Part shown: piece by piece, positions 18,680 through 26,700 of the stretch
Layout: every line of letters begins with the position of its first letter
How positions within the stretch are numbered: the stretch's first letter is position 1
Assembly: GCA_025454515.1 (NCBI GenBank)
Contig: JALOOH010000006.1
Span: 1-39,523, forward strand
DNA from: Chloroflexota bacterium
Lineage (GTDB): Bacteria; Chloroflexota; Limnocylindria; Limnocylindrales; CSP1-4
DNA length: 39,523 bases
Direction: 5' to 3'
Made by a program: the position numbers and the translations under genes
The notes under the pieces: generated by a model
What the model saw: the letters and a program-made list of their open reading frames with translations, nothing else
What the model was told of the DNA's origin: nothing
Database searches by the model: none

Positions 18680-20119
18680 CTAGAGCGCCTTCACCGCCGC
18701 GGTCAGCTGCGCGAGGCCGTCCTTCGCGTCGGCGTAGAGCATCCCCGTCTTGGGGTTCGTGTACAGCTCGTTGTCGATGCCGGCGTAGCCGCGGCCGGCG
18801 CCGCGCTTGATGACGACGATCGACCGTGCGTGGTCCACGTCGAGGATCGGCATCCCGGAGACCGGGTTGCCCGGCCGCCGCGCCGCCGGGTTCGTCACGT
18901 CGTTCGCCCCGACCACGAGGACCACGTCCGCCCGGTCGAACTCCGGGTTGATCTCGTCCATCTCCCGCAGGAGCGGGTACGGGACGTTCGCCTCCGCGAG
19001 GAGGACGTTCATGTGGCCCGGCATCCGCCCCGCGACCGGGTGGATCGCGTACTTCACGTCCACGCCGCGCTCCTCCAGGAGCTCGCCGAGCTCCCGGCAC
19101 GCGTGCTGGGCCTGGGCGACCGCGAGCCCGTAGCCAGGGACGATGATCACCCGCTCGGCGTACGCGAGCTGGATCGCCGCGTCGTCGGCGCCGATCTGGC
19201 GGACCGTGCCGCCCGTGCCACCCGTCGCCCCGCCGGCCGCATGGTCCCCGCCCCCGAAGCCGCCGACCATGATGTTGAGGATCGACCGGTTCATCGCGTC
19301 GGCCATGAGCTTCGTGAGGATGCCGCCCGACGCGCCGACGAGGGCGCCCGCGATGATGAGGACCGGGTTGTCGATGACGAAGCCCGCCATCGCCGCGGCC
19401 GTGCCCGTGAATGCGTTGAGGAGCGAGATGACGACGGGCATGTCGGCGCCGCCGATGGGCAGGACCATCGTGATGCCGAAGACGAGCGCCGCACCGATGA
19501 TCGCGACCAGCACGAGGTCGGCGACCATCGGGTCGAGCTTCACCGTGCCGGTCGCGCTGAAGACGAGCCCCAGCGTCCCGAACAGCGCGATGAGGCCGAG
19601 CGCGACCGTGAGCAGCCGTGACCCGGGGAACAGGATCGGCTTGCCGCTGATGATGCCCTGGAGCTTGCCGGACGCCACGAGCGAGCCGCTGAACGTCACC
19701 GAGCCGATGACGACGCCGAGGACGACGAAGAGGGTCGTGGAGACGCTCGCGCCGCCCGCCTCTCCGTGCGTGATGAAGTCGTCGATGGCCACGAGGGCCG
19801 CCGCGCCGCCGCCGACGGCGTTGAAGACGGAGACGAGCTGGGGCATCGCCGTCATCGGCACGGTGCGCGCGGTGACGAGGCCGGCGGCGCCACCGATGAG
19901 GAACCCGACGACGATGATCGCCCACGCGAGCGCCGGCGCGCCCTGGGCGAGCAGGAGCACGCCGGTCGCGACCACGGCGACCGCCATCCCCGCCGCGGAG
20001 AGCCGGTTGCCGTTCCGCGCGGTGGCGGGGCTGTTCATGAAGTGGAGGCCCAGGATGAAGCAGGCCGCCCCGGCGAGCCAGGCGAGCCAGACGAACGGGT
20101 AGACGTTCTCGTAGGTCAT
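18680..20119 (-). CDS. pntB: NAD(P) transhydrogenase subunit beta
   Basis: 479 residues. The N-terminal two thirds (about 1-275) are the transmembrane part of the proton channel, with about eight or nine helices. The C-terminal domain (about 300-479) binds NADP(H): VPGYGLAVAQAQH, HPVAGRMPGHMNVLLAEA and VLVVGANDVTNPAA are the classical PntB blocks. With PntA and the small subunit it couples hydride transfer from NADH to NADP+ with proton entry. Length and all main motifs are normal. It starts 6 nt after the small subunit gene and is the third gene of the operon. Confidence 0.96.
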   Translation of the reverse strand: MTYENVYPFVWLAWLAGAACFILGLHFMNSPATARNGNRLSAAGMAVAVVATGVLLLAQGAPALAWAIIVVGFLIGGAAGLVTARTVPMTAMPQLVSVFNAVGGGAAALVAIDDFITHGEAGGASVSTTLFVVLGVVIGSVTFSGSLVASGKLQGIISGKPILFPGSRLLTVALGLIALFGTLGLVFSATGTVKLDPMVADLVLVAIIGAALVFGITMVLPIGGADMPVVISLLNAFTGTAAAMAGFVIDNPVLIIAGALVGASGGILTKLMADAMNRSILNIMVGGFGGGDHAAGGATGGTGGTVRQIGADDAAIQLAYAERVIIVPGYGLAVAQAQHACRELGELLEERGVDVKYAIHPVAGRMPGHMNVLLAEANVPYPLLREMDEINPEFDRADVVLVVGANDVTNPAARRPGNPVSGMPILDVDHARSIVVIKRGAGRGYAGIDNELYTNPKTGMLYADAKDGLAQLTAAVKAL

Positions 20120-20125
20120 CGCCGG

Positions 20126-20470
20126 CTACCCCTGTGCCTGCCCGGCGCCGGGCGCGCCGTCCGCCCCGGCCTTCGCCGCGACGGGCTTCCGGCGGAACAT
20201 CTGGAGCATCCGGTCGGTGACGACGTAGCCGCCGACGACGTTCGCCGCCCCGAAGACGATCGCGACGAACGACAGGAGGTACAGGAGCGGGCTGTCGGCG
20301 GTGGCGGCGATGAACATCCCGCCGACGAGGACGATCCCGTGGATCGAGTTCGCCCCCGACATGAGCGGGGTGTGCAGCGTGGCGGGGACCTTGCTGATGA
20401 CCTCGAACCCGATGAGGACCGCGAGGACGAAGACCGTGATCGGGTAGAGGAGCGACGTGAGCTCCGTCAT
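20126..20470 (-). CDS. NAD(P) transhydrogenase subunit alpha, membrane part (PntA2/PntAB)
   Basis: 114 residues with three hydrophobic helices (about 5-28, 38-58, 62-85), including the conserved SKVPATLHTPLMSGANSIHG loop that is typical of the C-terminal membrane part of PntA. In many bacteria this part is a separate gene, as here, giving a three-gene transhydrogenase. A short Ala/Gly-rich tail ends the protein. Its ATG overlaps the pntA stop in an ATGA arrangement, so the two are translationally coupled. Confidence 0.93.
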   Translation of the reverse strand: MTELTSLLYPITVFVLAVLIGFEVISKVPATLHTPLMSGANSIHGIVLVGGMFIAATADSPLLYLLSFVAIVFGAANVVGGYVVTDRMLQMFRRKPVAAKAGADGAPGAGQAQG

Positions 20471-21624
20471 GCGGCACCTCCGGCCGGCTGGGCCTCGAGG
20501 AGCTTCGCCGTCGCGGGCTGCACCACCTGGCCGCCATACGTGATGACGACCCCGGCGGTGATCTCCTCCGTCAGCTCGATGTCGAGCGCCCCGTCCTTCA
20601 GGAGGTGGAGGAGGAGCGCGGAGACGTTGCGGGAGTAGAACTGGCTGGCGCTGATCGGCACCGTCGCGGGCAGGTTCTCGGGGGCCATGATCGTCACGCC
20701 CCCGTCCGTCACGACGCGCTTCCCCACCTCGGACAGCTCGCAGTTGCCGCCGAGCGCGCTCGCCGCCATGTCCACGATGACGGAGCCGGGCTTCATCCCG
20801 CGCACCGCGGCCGCCGTCACGAGGACCGGGGGCTTGCGTCCGGGGACCTGGGCGGTCGTGATGACGACGTCCTGTGCCCCGATGACGGCGTTGAGCTCGG
20901 ACTGCTGGGCGGCCTGCTCCTCCGGCGTGAGGGCGCGGGCGTAGCCGCCCGCCCCGGTCGCGTCGATCGCGGACTTCAGCACGACGAACTGGGCCCCGAG
21001 CGACTCGGCCTGCTCGCGCGTCTCCGGGCGGACGTCGTATGCCTTCACGACCGCGCCGAGCCGGCGCGCCGTGCCGATCGCCTGGAGCCCGGCGACGCCG
21101 ATGCCCAGGATGAGGACGTTCGCCGGCTTCGCGGTCCCGGCCGCCGTCGTGAGCAGCGGGAAGTACCGCCCGAACTCCTCTGCGGCGACGAGCACCGCCT
21201 TGTAGCCGGCGATGTTCGCCTGGGACGAGAGCACGTCCATGGTCTGCGCGCGCGAGAGCGTTCGCGGGATCGCGTCCAGGCTGATCGCCGTCACGCCCTT
21301 CTCCGCGAGCGTCCTCATCAGGCGCGGCTCGAGGAGCGGGGACAGCAGGCCGATGAGCGTCTGCCCTGGGCGGAGCATCGCGACCTCGCCGTCGCTGGGC
21401 TTGTGCACCTTCAGCAGCACGTCGCAGTGCGCGTAGAGGTCGGCCGTGGACGCGATCGCGGCGCCGGCGTCGACGTACATCTGATCGGGAGCCGCCGATC
21501 CCAGGCCCGCGCCGGACTCGACGACGACGTCGACCCCCGCGGCCTTCAGCTTCCCGACGACGTCGGGAACGAGCGCGACGCGTCGCTCGCCCGGCATCGT
21601 CTCCTTGAGGACACCGACCTTCAT
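20467..21624 (-). CDS. pntA: NAD(P) transhydrogenase subunit alpha, NAD-binding part
   Basis: 385 residues of the alanine-dehydrogenase/PNT fold, the soluble NAD(H)-binding domain I. Motifs: KETMPGERRVALVP at the N-terminus, SSQANIAGYKAV near 125, the Rossmann loop LILGIGVAGLQAI near 165 and AQVPGRKPPVLVT near 255. The C-terminal membrane helices of E. coli PntA are missing and are encoded by the next gene. ATG at 21624 starts the conserved MKVGVLKET and has GGAGAT 5 nt upstream; an upstream extension in frame looks like leader sequence. It heads the pnt operon with a promoter at 21691-21720. Confidence 0.95.
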   Translation of the reverse strand: MKVGVLKETMPGERRVALVPDVVGKLKAAGVDVVVESGAGLGSAAPDQMYVDAGAAIASTADLYAHCDVLLKVHKPSDGEVAMLRPGQTLIGLLSPLLEPRLMRTLAEKGVTAISLDAIPRTLSRAQTMDVLSSQANIAGYKAVLVAAEEFGRYFPLLTTAAGTAKPANVLILGIGVAGLQAIGTARRLGAVVKAYDVRPETREQAESLGAQFVVLKSAIDATGAGGYARALTPEEQAAQQSELNAVIGAQDVVITTAQVPGRKPPVLVTAAAVRGMKPGSVIVDMAASALGGNCELSEVGKRVVTDGGVTIMAPENLPATVPISASQFYSRNVSALLLHLLKDGALDIELTEEITAGVVITYGGQVVQPATAKLLEAQPAGGAA

Positions 21625-21690
21625 GCCATCTCCGACGTGGACGTGGTGAGGGGCGCGCCGAAGCCGTGGGCCGGGAACGCGCGCGACGTA

Positions 21691-21720
21691 AGGATAGCGG
21701 GCGCGCGCGGAAAGGTCGAA
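21691..21720 (-). promoter_or_regulatory. Putative promoter of the pnt operon
   Basis: TTCGAC (21720-21715) and TATCCT (21696-21691) on the minus strand with an 18-nt spacer. Transcription would begin near 21684, leaving a leader of about 60 nt before pntA. The rest of the 217-nt intergenic stretch (21625-21841) shows nothing else. Confidence 0.5.
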
Positions 21721-21841
21721 AAGGACCGTACCAAGTGATCCATGTGGCACGCACACCGGGACACCCGCGTCGGCGGGGACGACCTGTCGGCAGCGTCGGG
21801 CGGACGGGACGCGATGGCGTGCGCCCGTGGGCGCGGAAAGG

Positions 21842-22087
21842 TCAGGCGCTGGCGGCCCCTGCCCGCACCGGCTCGGGCGCGTCGTGCGCGTCCGCGGCCG
21901 TCCTGCGGAGCTCCTCGATGTCCCGGTACAGCGACTCGACGGCCGCGACGACGGCGCTCGCGCCGGGGCCGACGCGGAAGATCCGCGCCCGCTCCGCGAT
22001 CGGCGTCGCCGAGTAGGCCTGGAAGGCGCGCCGCTCGGGGCGGCGGTCCGTCCGCGCGTCGGGGATGTACTGGAACCCGTATGCCAC
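21842..22087 (-). CDS. Small hypothetical protein
   Basis: 81 residues, not recognised. It starts AYGFQYIPDARTD, has a mixed middle (RRAFQAYSATPIAERARIF) and a helical C-terminal part with AAVESLYRDIEELRRTA, then an Ala-rich end. No signal peptide or membrane helix. GTG at 22087 is preferred over longer in-frame starts because GGAGG lies 7 nt upstream and the sequence before it looks random. It lies alone between the pnt promoter and the LiaF-like gene, with a hairpin upstream. Confidence 0.6.
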   Translation of the reverse strand: MAYGFQYIPDARTDRRPERRAFQAYSATPIAERARIFRVGPGASAVVAAVESLYRDIEELRRTAADAHDAPEPVRAGAASA

Positions 22088-22233
22088 CGTCGCCTCCTTC
22101 AGTGCGTCCGCCGAAGCGGGTCGCAGCACCCGCTTGCCGGCGGCTCGCCGGCCGATCCGCGCGACGCCGCGCGGTGGACGGCCAGGCACGGCTCCGTGCG
22201 CAGCGTGCAGGACGAAGGGGCGCAGGGACGCCC

Positions 22234-22264
22234 CCGAAGGTCCCGTCCGGACCGGGACCTTCGG
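22234..22264. terminator. 12-bp hairpin downstream of the LiaF-like gene
   Basis: Perfect stem CCGAAGGTCCCG (22234-22245) / CGGGACCTTCGG (22253-22264) with a 7-nt loop. It lies in the 290-nt stretch 22088-22375 between two minus-strand genes and probably ends the LiaF-like transcript. No T tract; otherwise that stretch shows nothing clear. Confidence 0.6.
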
Positions 22265-22375
22265 ACGGTCGTGCATACGTCGGGCAGAGGAGGATGGCGG
22301 GCTCCGGATGCTCCGCGCCCGCCGGACGAGCCGCCGGCCCGCCCCGGGGGCCGTGGCTCGATGCGCCCGGACCGT

Positions 22376-22861
22376 TCAGGCCCGGTCGGCGACGCCCCAG
22401 GCGTCCTCGTCGTGCGTGTCGATCGAGACGCCCCCGAAGACGCAGACGGCCTCGATCGTCAGGAGCGGGCCCTCGCCATCCGGGCCGGACGAGCTGTCCT
22501 GGACCCCGCCGAACACGGGGATGGACCGGACCTGGACCCGCCACGTCTCGGGCACGAGCACCTGCAGCCCGCCGAAGATGCAGCGGGCCCGGAGCGCGGC
22601 TCCGTCGGGCGCGAGCGTCGCCCCGCGAAGGTCGAGCTGCTGGGCGCCGTACCAGCAGACCGTCGTGCCTCCGCGGAACTCCGGCGAGCGGTTCTCCACC
22701 TCGACGCCCTCGAAGATCGTCGACAGGGCGATCTCGGGCGCCTCGGGGTCGTCGATGATGACGGCACGCTGCTTCGCGATCGCGGCCGCGACGGTCGGGA
22801 CCACCACGCCCGCGACCGCCATCGCCCCGAGCAGGCTTGCCACCTTGATCGATCGGCGCAT
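22376..22861 (-). CDS. Membrane-anchored protein with LiaF-like domain
   Basis: 161 residues. One N-terminal hydrophobic helix (about 6-28, VASLLGAMAVAGVVV) acts as signal anchor. The rest has repeated FGG-type turns (TIFEGVEVE, CIFGGLQVLV, PVFGGVQD, CVFGGVSID), the mark of the LiaF/cell-wall-active antibiotics response C-terminal beta-helix domain. LiaF-type proteins sense cell-envelope stress with a two-component partner, but no kinase or regulator is adjacent here. ATG at 22861 has GGGAGG 7 nt upstream. It diverges from the first methyltransferase gene; the 136 nt between them show no riboswitch that I can recognise. Confidence 0.75.
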   Translation of the reverse strand: MRRSIKVASLLGAMAVAGVVVPTVAAAIAKQRAVIIDDPEAPEIALSTIFEGVEVENRSPEFRGGTTVCWYGAQQLDLRGATLAPDGAALRARCIFGGLQVLVPETWRVQVRSIPVFGGVQDSSSGPDGEGPLLTIEAVCVFGGVSIDTHDEDAWGVADRA

Positions 22862-22997
22862 GGACACCTCCCTCTGACGCGTCCGCTGAGCGTCCACCAG
22901 TCCGGCCGGATCGGGAACGGGCCGTTGGTCACTTGCCGTCACCCCGCCCGGCTCCGCATCGTCGGTCTGTCCGATCGTCGCACCGGGAGGTGTCGTC

Positions 22998-24434
22998 GTG
23001 CGCGACGCGCGCGTGGGAGGCTCGCCGTTCGCCCGGCTGTCGCCGGAGCAGTGCGCGCGCGTCCACGAGGCCGCCGTGGGGATCCTCGAGCGGACGGGCG
23101 CCCGCCTGATGGAGCCGCGCGCGGTCGAGATCCTCCGCCACGCCGGCGCACGGACGGACGGCGACCACGTGTGGATCCCGCGCGAGCTGGTGGACCGTGC
23201 GCTGGCGACCGCCCCGCGCTCGATCACCCTCCACGATCGCACCGGCGCGCCGGCGATGGAGCTCGCCGGGCGGACGTTCTGGGCCGGCCCCGGGTCGGAC
23301 TGCCTCCACGTCCTCGACCATCGGACGGGCGTCCGGCGCACGCCCACGCTCGACGACCTCCGCGAGGGGATCGCACTCGTGGACGCCCTGCCCGAGCTCG
23401 ACTTCATCATGTCGCTCTTCATCCCCGGCGAGGTGGACGGCCGGCTGGCAGACCGCTGGCAGATGGAGGCGATGCTCAACGGGACGACGAAGCCCGTCGT
23501 CATGGTCAGCTACGAGCCGTCCGGGATGGAGGACGCGATCGCGATGGCGGAGGTCGTCGCGGGCGGACCGGAGGCATTCGGCGCGCGGCCCTTCGTGGCG
23601 ACGTACATCAACGTGACCCGCGCGCTCCTCCAGGGACGGAGCGAGCTCCAGAAGCTGCTCTGGCTCGCGGAGCGTGGCTACCCGTTCCTCTGGATCCCCG
23701 TGACGTCGGGCGGGACCACCGGCCCCGTCACCGTCGGCGGGACGCTGGCGCTCAACCAGGCCGGCGTCCTCATCGGGATCGTCCTGAGCCAGCTCGTCCG
23801 CGAGGGCGCGCCGATCGTCGTGCCGGGCTTCGGGGGCGACGGGCTGGACCTGCGGACGATGGTCGATCCGTACGCCGCGCCGGACGCGCGCGGCCCGGCC
23901 GGCGCCCTCGCGCACTGGTACGGGCTGCCGATGTTCAGCCTGGCCGGGGGAAGCGACGGGAAGGTCGTGGACGAGCAGTCGGCCGCGGAGGCGGCGCTCA
24001 CGCTCCTCGTCGACGCGGCCTCCGGGGGCCAGCTCACGCACGACTGCGGCTACCTGGAGTCGGGACTCACCGGGTCGCTCGCGCAGATGGCCATCTGCGA
24101 CGAGATCGTCTCGTGGATCCGCGCCGCGACCCGCCCGATCGACGTCTCCGACGAAGCGCTCGCCCTCGCCGACGTGGATGCCCTCGGGATCGAGGGGTCG
24201 TTCCTGGAGACCGACCACACCCTGGACCGCTACATGGAGCGCTGGTACCCGGCGCTGTTCGATCGCGGGTCGTTCGAGAGCTGGCAGGGGCACGGCGCGA
24301 CGACGCTCGCGCAGCGCGCAGGCGAGCGCGTGGACGCGCTGCTCGCCGCGCACGAGCCGATGCCGCTGCAGCCGGACGTCGCCGCGGCGGTGCACGAGAT
24401 CGTGGAGCGGGCGGCCGAGGCCGCCGGCCTGTGA
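22998..24434 (+). CDS. MttB-superfamily (trimethylamine-type) methyltransferase 1
   Basis: 478 residues, the normal length of the family. It starts LSPEQCARVHEAAVGILERTG and contains GRTFWAGPGSDCLHVLD, ATYINVTRALLQG, WIPVTSGGTTGPVTVGGT and LTHDCGYLESGL, which match the MttB TIM-barrel pattern. Members move a methyl group from a quaternary or tertiary amine (trimethylamine, glycine betaine, proline betaine, carnitine) to a corrinoid protein. There is no in-frame stop in the barrel, so this is a non-pyrrolysine member, and the substrate is not trimethylamine by default. GTG at 22998 follows GGGAGG by 7 nt. It leads the whole methyltransferase block; a corrinoid protein gene follows after 92 nt. 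Confidence 0.9.
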   Translation: MRDARVGGSPFARLSPEQCARVHEAAVGILERTGARLMEPRAVEILRHAGARTDGDHVWIPRELVDRALATAPRSITLHDRTGAPAMELAGRTFWAGPGSDCLHVLDHRTGVRRTPTLDDLREGIALVDALPELDFIMSLFIPGEVDGRLADRWQMEAMLNGTTKPVVMVSYEPSGMEDAIAMAEVVAGGPEAFGARPFVATYINVTRALLQGRSELQKLLWLAERGYPFLWIPVTSGGTTGPVTVGGTLALNQAGVLIGIVLSQLVREGAPIVVPGFGGDGLDLRTMVDPYAAPDARGPAGALAHWYGLPMFSLAGGSDGKVVDEQSAAEAALTLLVDAASGGQLTHDCGYLESGLTGSLAQMAICDEIVSWIRAATRPIDVSDEALALADVDALGIEGSFLETDHTLDRYMERWYPALFDRGSFESWQGHGATTLAQRAGERVDALLAAHEPMPLQPDVAAAVHEIVERAAEAAGL

Positions 24435-24487
24435 CGGGTCGCCAAGCACGGTGACCCTCGGGCGCACGGAGGCGCGCCCGGACCCGT

Positions 24488-24505
24488 CCCGCCGAGAACG
24501 GCGGG
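24488..24505 (+). promoter_or_regulatory. Intercistronic hairpin before the corrinoid protein gene
   Basis: Perfect 7-bp stem CCCGCCG/CGGCGGG with an AGAA loop, preceded at about 24459-24480 by a second stem (CGGGCGC/GCGCCCG). The 92-nt gap is the longest between the methyl-transfer genes. The pair may stabilise the downstream mRNA or partly attenuate it so that methyltransferase and corrinoid protein are made in different amounts. Confidence 0.4.
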
Positions 24506-24526
24506 CCACTCTCCCGGAGGCGGACG

Positions 24527-25195
24527 ATGCACGAAGATCTTCTCGCGGCGATGCGCCAGAGCATCGCGGACGGCGATCAGGACGCGGCGACGGCGACCGC
24601 GAACCAGGCGATCGAGGTGGGGCTGGACCCGCTCGTCGCGATCGACGAGGGCTATGTCCCCGGCCTCAGCTACGTGGGGTCGTGCTTCTCGTCGGGCGAG
24701 ATGTTCCTGCCCGACATGATGCTGGCGGCCCGCGCCATGAACGCGGCGATGGCCGTGCTCAAGCCCGAGCTCGCGAAGCGCTCCCAGCAGCGGAGCGTGC
24801 GCGGCCGCGTCGTCATCGGCACGGTGAAGGGCGACATCCACGAGATCGGGAAGAACCTGGTCGGGACGATGCTCTCGGCGAGCGGCTTCGAGGTCGTGGA
24901 CCTGGGCGTGGACGTGGCGCCCGAGCGGTTCGTCGACGCGGCCCGCGAGAACAACGCGGACATCGTCGGCGTCTCCGCGCTCCTCACGACGACGATGACC
25001 GGGCAGCGGACGGTCGTCGAGAGCCTCGCGGCCGCGGGCCTGCGCCCCGGCGTGAAGGTCATCGTCGGCGGCGCGCCGGTCACCAGGGCCTGGGCGGCCG
25101 AGATCGGCGCCGACGGCTACAGCGAGGACGCGGTCGGCGCGGTGGCGCTCGCCACGAAGCTCATGGAAGGCGCCGCCGGCGCCGCCCAGGGCTGA
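24527..25195 (+). CDS. Corrinoid (cobalamin-binding) methyl-carrier protein
   Basis: 222 residues of the MtbC/MttC/MtgC type. Residues 1-88 are the helical cap domain (EGYVPGLSYVGSCF, GEMFLPDMMLAARAM). Residues 93-222 form the B12-binding Rossmann domain with DxHxxG (GDIHEIGKN, His105 as lower axial cobalt ligand), SAL (150-152) and GGAPVT (181-186). It accepts the methyl group from the MttB-like partners and passes it to a second methyltransferase that is not in the window. ATG at 24527 has GGAGG 7 nt upstream. It is flanked by one methyltransferase upstream and two downstream, so one carrier may serve three enzymes. Confidence 0.94.
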   Translation: MHEDLLAAMRQSIADGDQDAATATANQAIEVGLDPLVAIDEGYVPGLSYVGSCFSSGEMFLPDMMLAARAMNAAMAVLKPELAKRSQQRSVRGRVVIGTVKGDIHEIGKNLVGTMLSASGFEVVDLGVDVAPERFVDAARENNADIVGVSALLTTTMTGQRTVVESLAAAGLRPGVKVIVGGAPVTRAWAAEIGADGYSEDAVGAVALATKLMEGAAGAAQG

Positions 25196-25205
25196 GGCGC
25201 GACCG

Positions 25206-26696
25206 ATGGCGACCCGCATCGACCCCATCGTGAGCCCGAGGCTCACGCTCGAGGTCCTCTCGCCCGACCAGGTCGGGCGGATCCACGAGGCGACGCTCGA
25301 GGTCATCGAGACCGTGGGCGTCCGCTTCCCCACCCCCAAGGCGCTCGACATCTGGGAGGCCCACGGCGCCACCGTGGACCGCGGGCGGCAGGTCGCGAAG
25401 GTGCCGCGGAAGGTCATCGAGGACGCGCTCGCGCTCGCGCCGGCGGCCTACGTCCTCGGTGCCCGCGACCCGTCGCAGGACTGCCCGCTCGACGGCGAGC
25501 ACGTCTTCGCCGCGACCGACGGCTGCGGCATCGAGGTCATCGACATCGAGACGGGCGAGCTCCGTCGCTCCCGGCTGCGGGACGTCGAGGAGATCGCCAG
25601 GGTCGCCGACGCGTGCGACGAGATCGGCTTCCACTGGGTGCCGGTCTCGGCGCAGGACACGCCGGCGGAGAGCCGCGCGCTCCACGAGCTCGCGGCGATC
25701 TGGCGCAACAGCACGAAGCATGCCCAGACGGAGAGCATCGTCACCGAGCACGAGGCCCGGGCCGCGATCGAGATGGCGGCCGCGATCATGGGCGGACACG
25801 ACGCCCTGCGCGAGCGGCCCGTGCTCTCGATGATGCAGTGCACCACCAGCCCGCTCGGGCAGGACGGCGGCAGCATCGAGGCTGCCCTCGTGGCCGCGGA
25901 GCACGGCATCCCCGTCGGGTTCATGACGATGGCCTCGTCGGCCTTCAGCGGGCCGGCGACGCTCGCCGGGACGCTCGTCGTGGGGAATGCCGAGGTCGTG
26001 AGCGCGATGGCGCTCATGGAGCTCGCGTACCCGGGCTGCCCCGTCTACTACGCGGCGGCCCAGACCGCGATGGACCTCCGGAGCGGCGCGTACACCGGCG
26101 GCGGCCCGGAGGACTTCCTCTTCGGCGCCGCGACCAACGCCCTCGCCGACTTCTACCACGTCCCGCTCTCGATGGGCGCGTTCGCGACCGGCGCGAAGGA
26201 GCCCGACTGGCAGGCCGGCGTGGAGAACGCCATGTCCTGCTTCATGGCGTCGGTCGTCACGAGCGACATGCTCCTCGGCGTCGGCCTCCTCAACGGGAGC
26301 CGCATCTTCAGCTACGAGCAGATGCTGTTCGACTGCGAGATCTACTCGATCGTCCGGGCGATGCTCAAGGGCATCGACACGTCCGACGAGGGGCTCGCGC
26401 TCGACGCGATCCGCGAGGTGGGGACCACCCCGGCCGACTACCTCGCGACGAAGCACACGCGCGCGCACATGCGCGAGCTGTGGACCCCGCGATTCATGGA
26501 GCGCCGCCCGTACGGCATCTGGTCGGAAGCCCCCGACCGCAACCGCGACTGGGCGCTCGAGAAGGCGCGGACGATCCTGCGCACCCACCAGCCCGACCCG
26601 CTGGACCCGGCGGTCTCCACCGAGCTCGACCGGATCATCCGGGGCGTCGAGGACGACGTCGCGAGCGGCAGGCTCGTCGTCGCGGCGCACGGGTAG
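25206..26696 (+). CDS. MttB-superfamily methyltransferase 2
   Basis: 496 residues. N-terminal LSPDQVGRIHEATLEVIETVG matches the start of methyltransferase 1. Further family blocks are VFAATDGCGIEVID, LSMMQCTTSPLGQDGG, GFMTMASSAFSGPATLAGT and RSGAYTGGGPEDF. Despite the shared fold, the barrel loops differ clearly from paralogues 1 and 3, so it probably takes another substrate. It has no in-frame amber codon. The ATG lies 10 nt after the corrinoid protein stop and the GAGG of the stop region (CTGAGGCG) can act as Shine-Dalgarno site, so it is cotranscribed. Confidence 0.9.
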   Translation: MATRIDPIVSPRLTLEVLSPDQVGRIHEATLEVIETVGVRFPTPKALDIWEAHGATVDRGRQVAKVPRKVIEDALALAPAAYVLGARDPSQDCPLDGEHVFAATDGCGIEVIDIETGELRRSRLRDVEEIARVADACDEIGFHWVPVSAQDTPAESRALHELAAIWRNSTKHAQTESIVTEHEARAAIEMAAAIMGGHDALRERPVLSMMQCTTSPLGQDGGSIEAALVAAEHGIPVGFMTMASSAFSGPATLAGTLVVGNAEVVSAMALMELAYPGCPVYYAAAQTAMDLRSGAYTGGGPEDFLFGAATNALADFYHVPLSMGAFATGAKEPDWQAGVENAMSCFMASVVTSDMLLGVGLLNGSRIFSYEQMLFDCEIYSIVRAMLKGIDTSDEGLALDAIREVGTTPADYLATKHTRAHMRELWTPRFMERRPYGIWSEAPDRNRDWALEKARTILRTHQPDPLDPAVSTELDRIIRGVEDDVASGRLVVAAHG

Positions 26697-26700
26697 CCCG

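Noticed and set aside
22862-22997. Cobalamin riboswitch before the methyltransferase block
   Set aside because: Only 136 nt between the divergent genes and no B12-box-like GCCACTG; too short for the usual aptamer.
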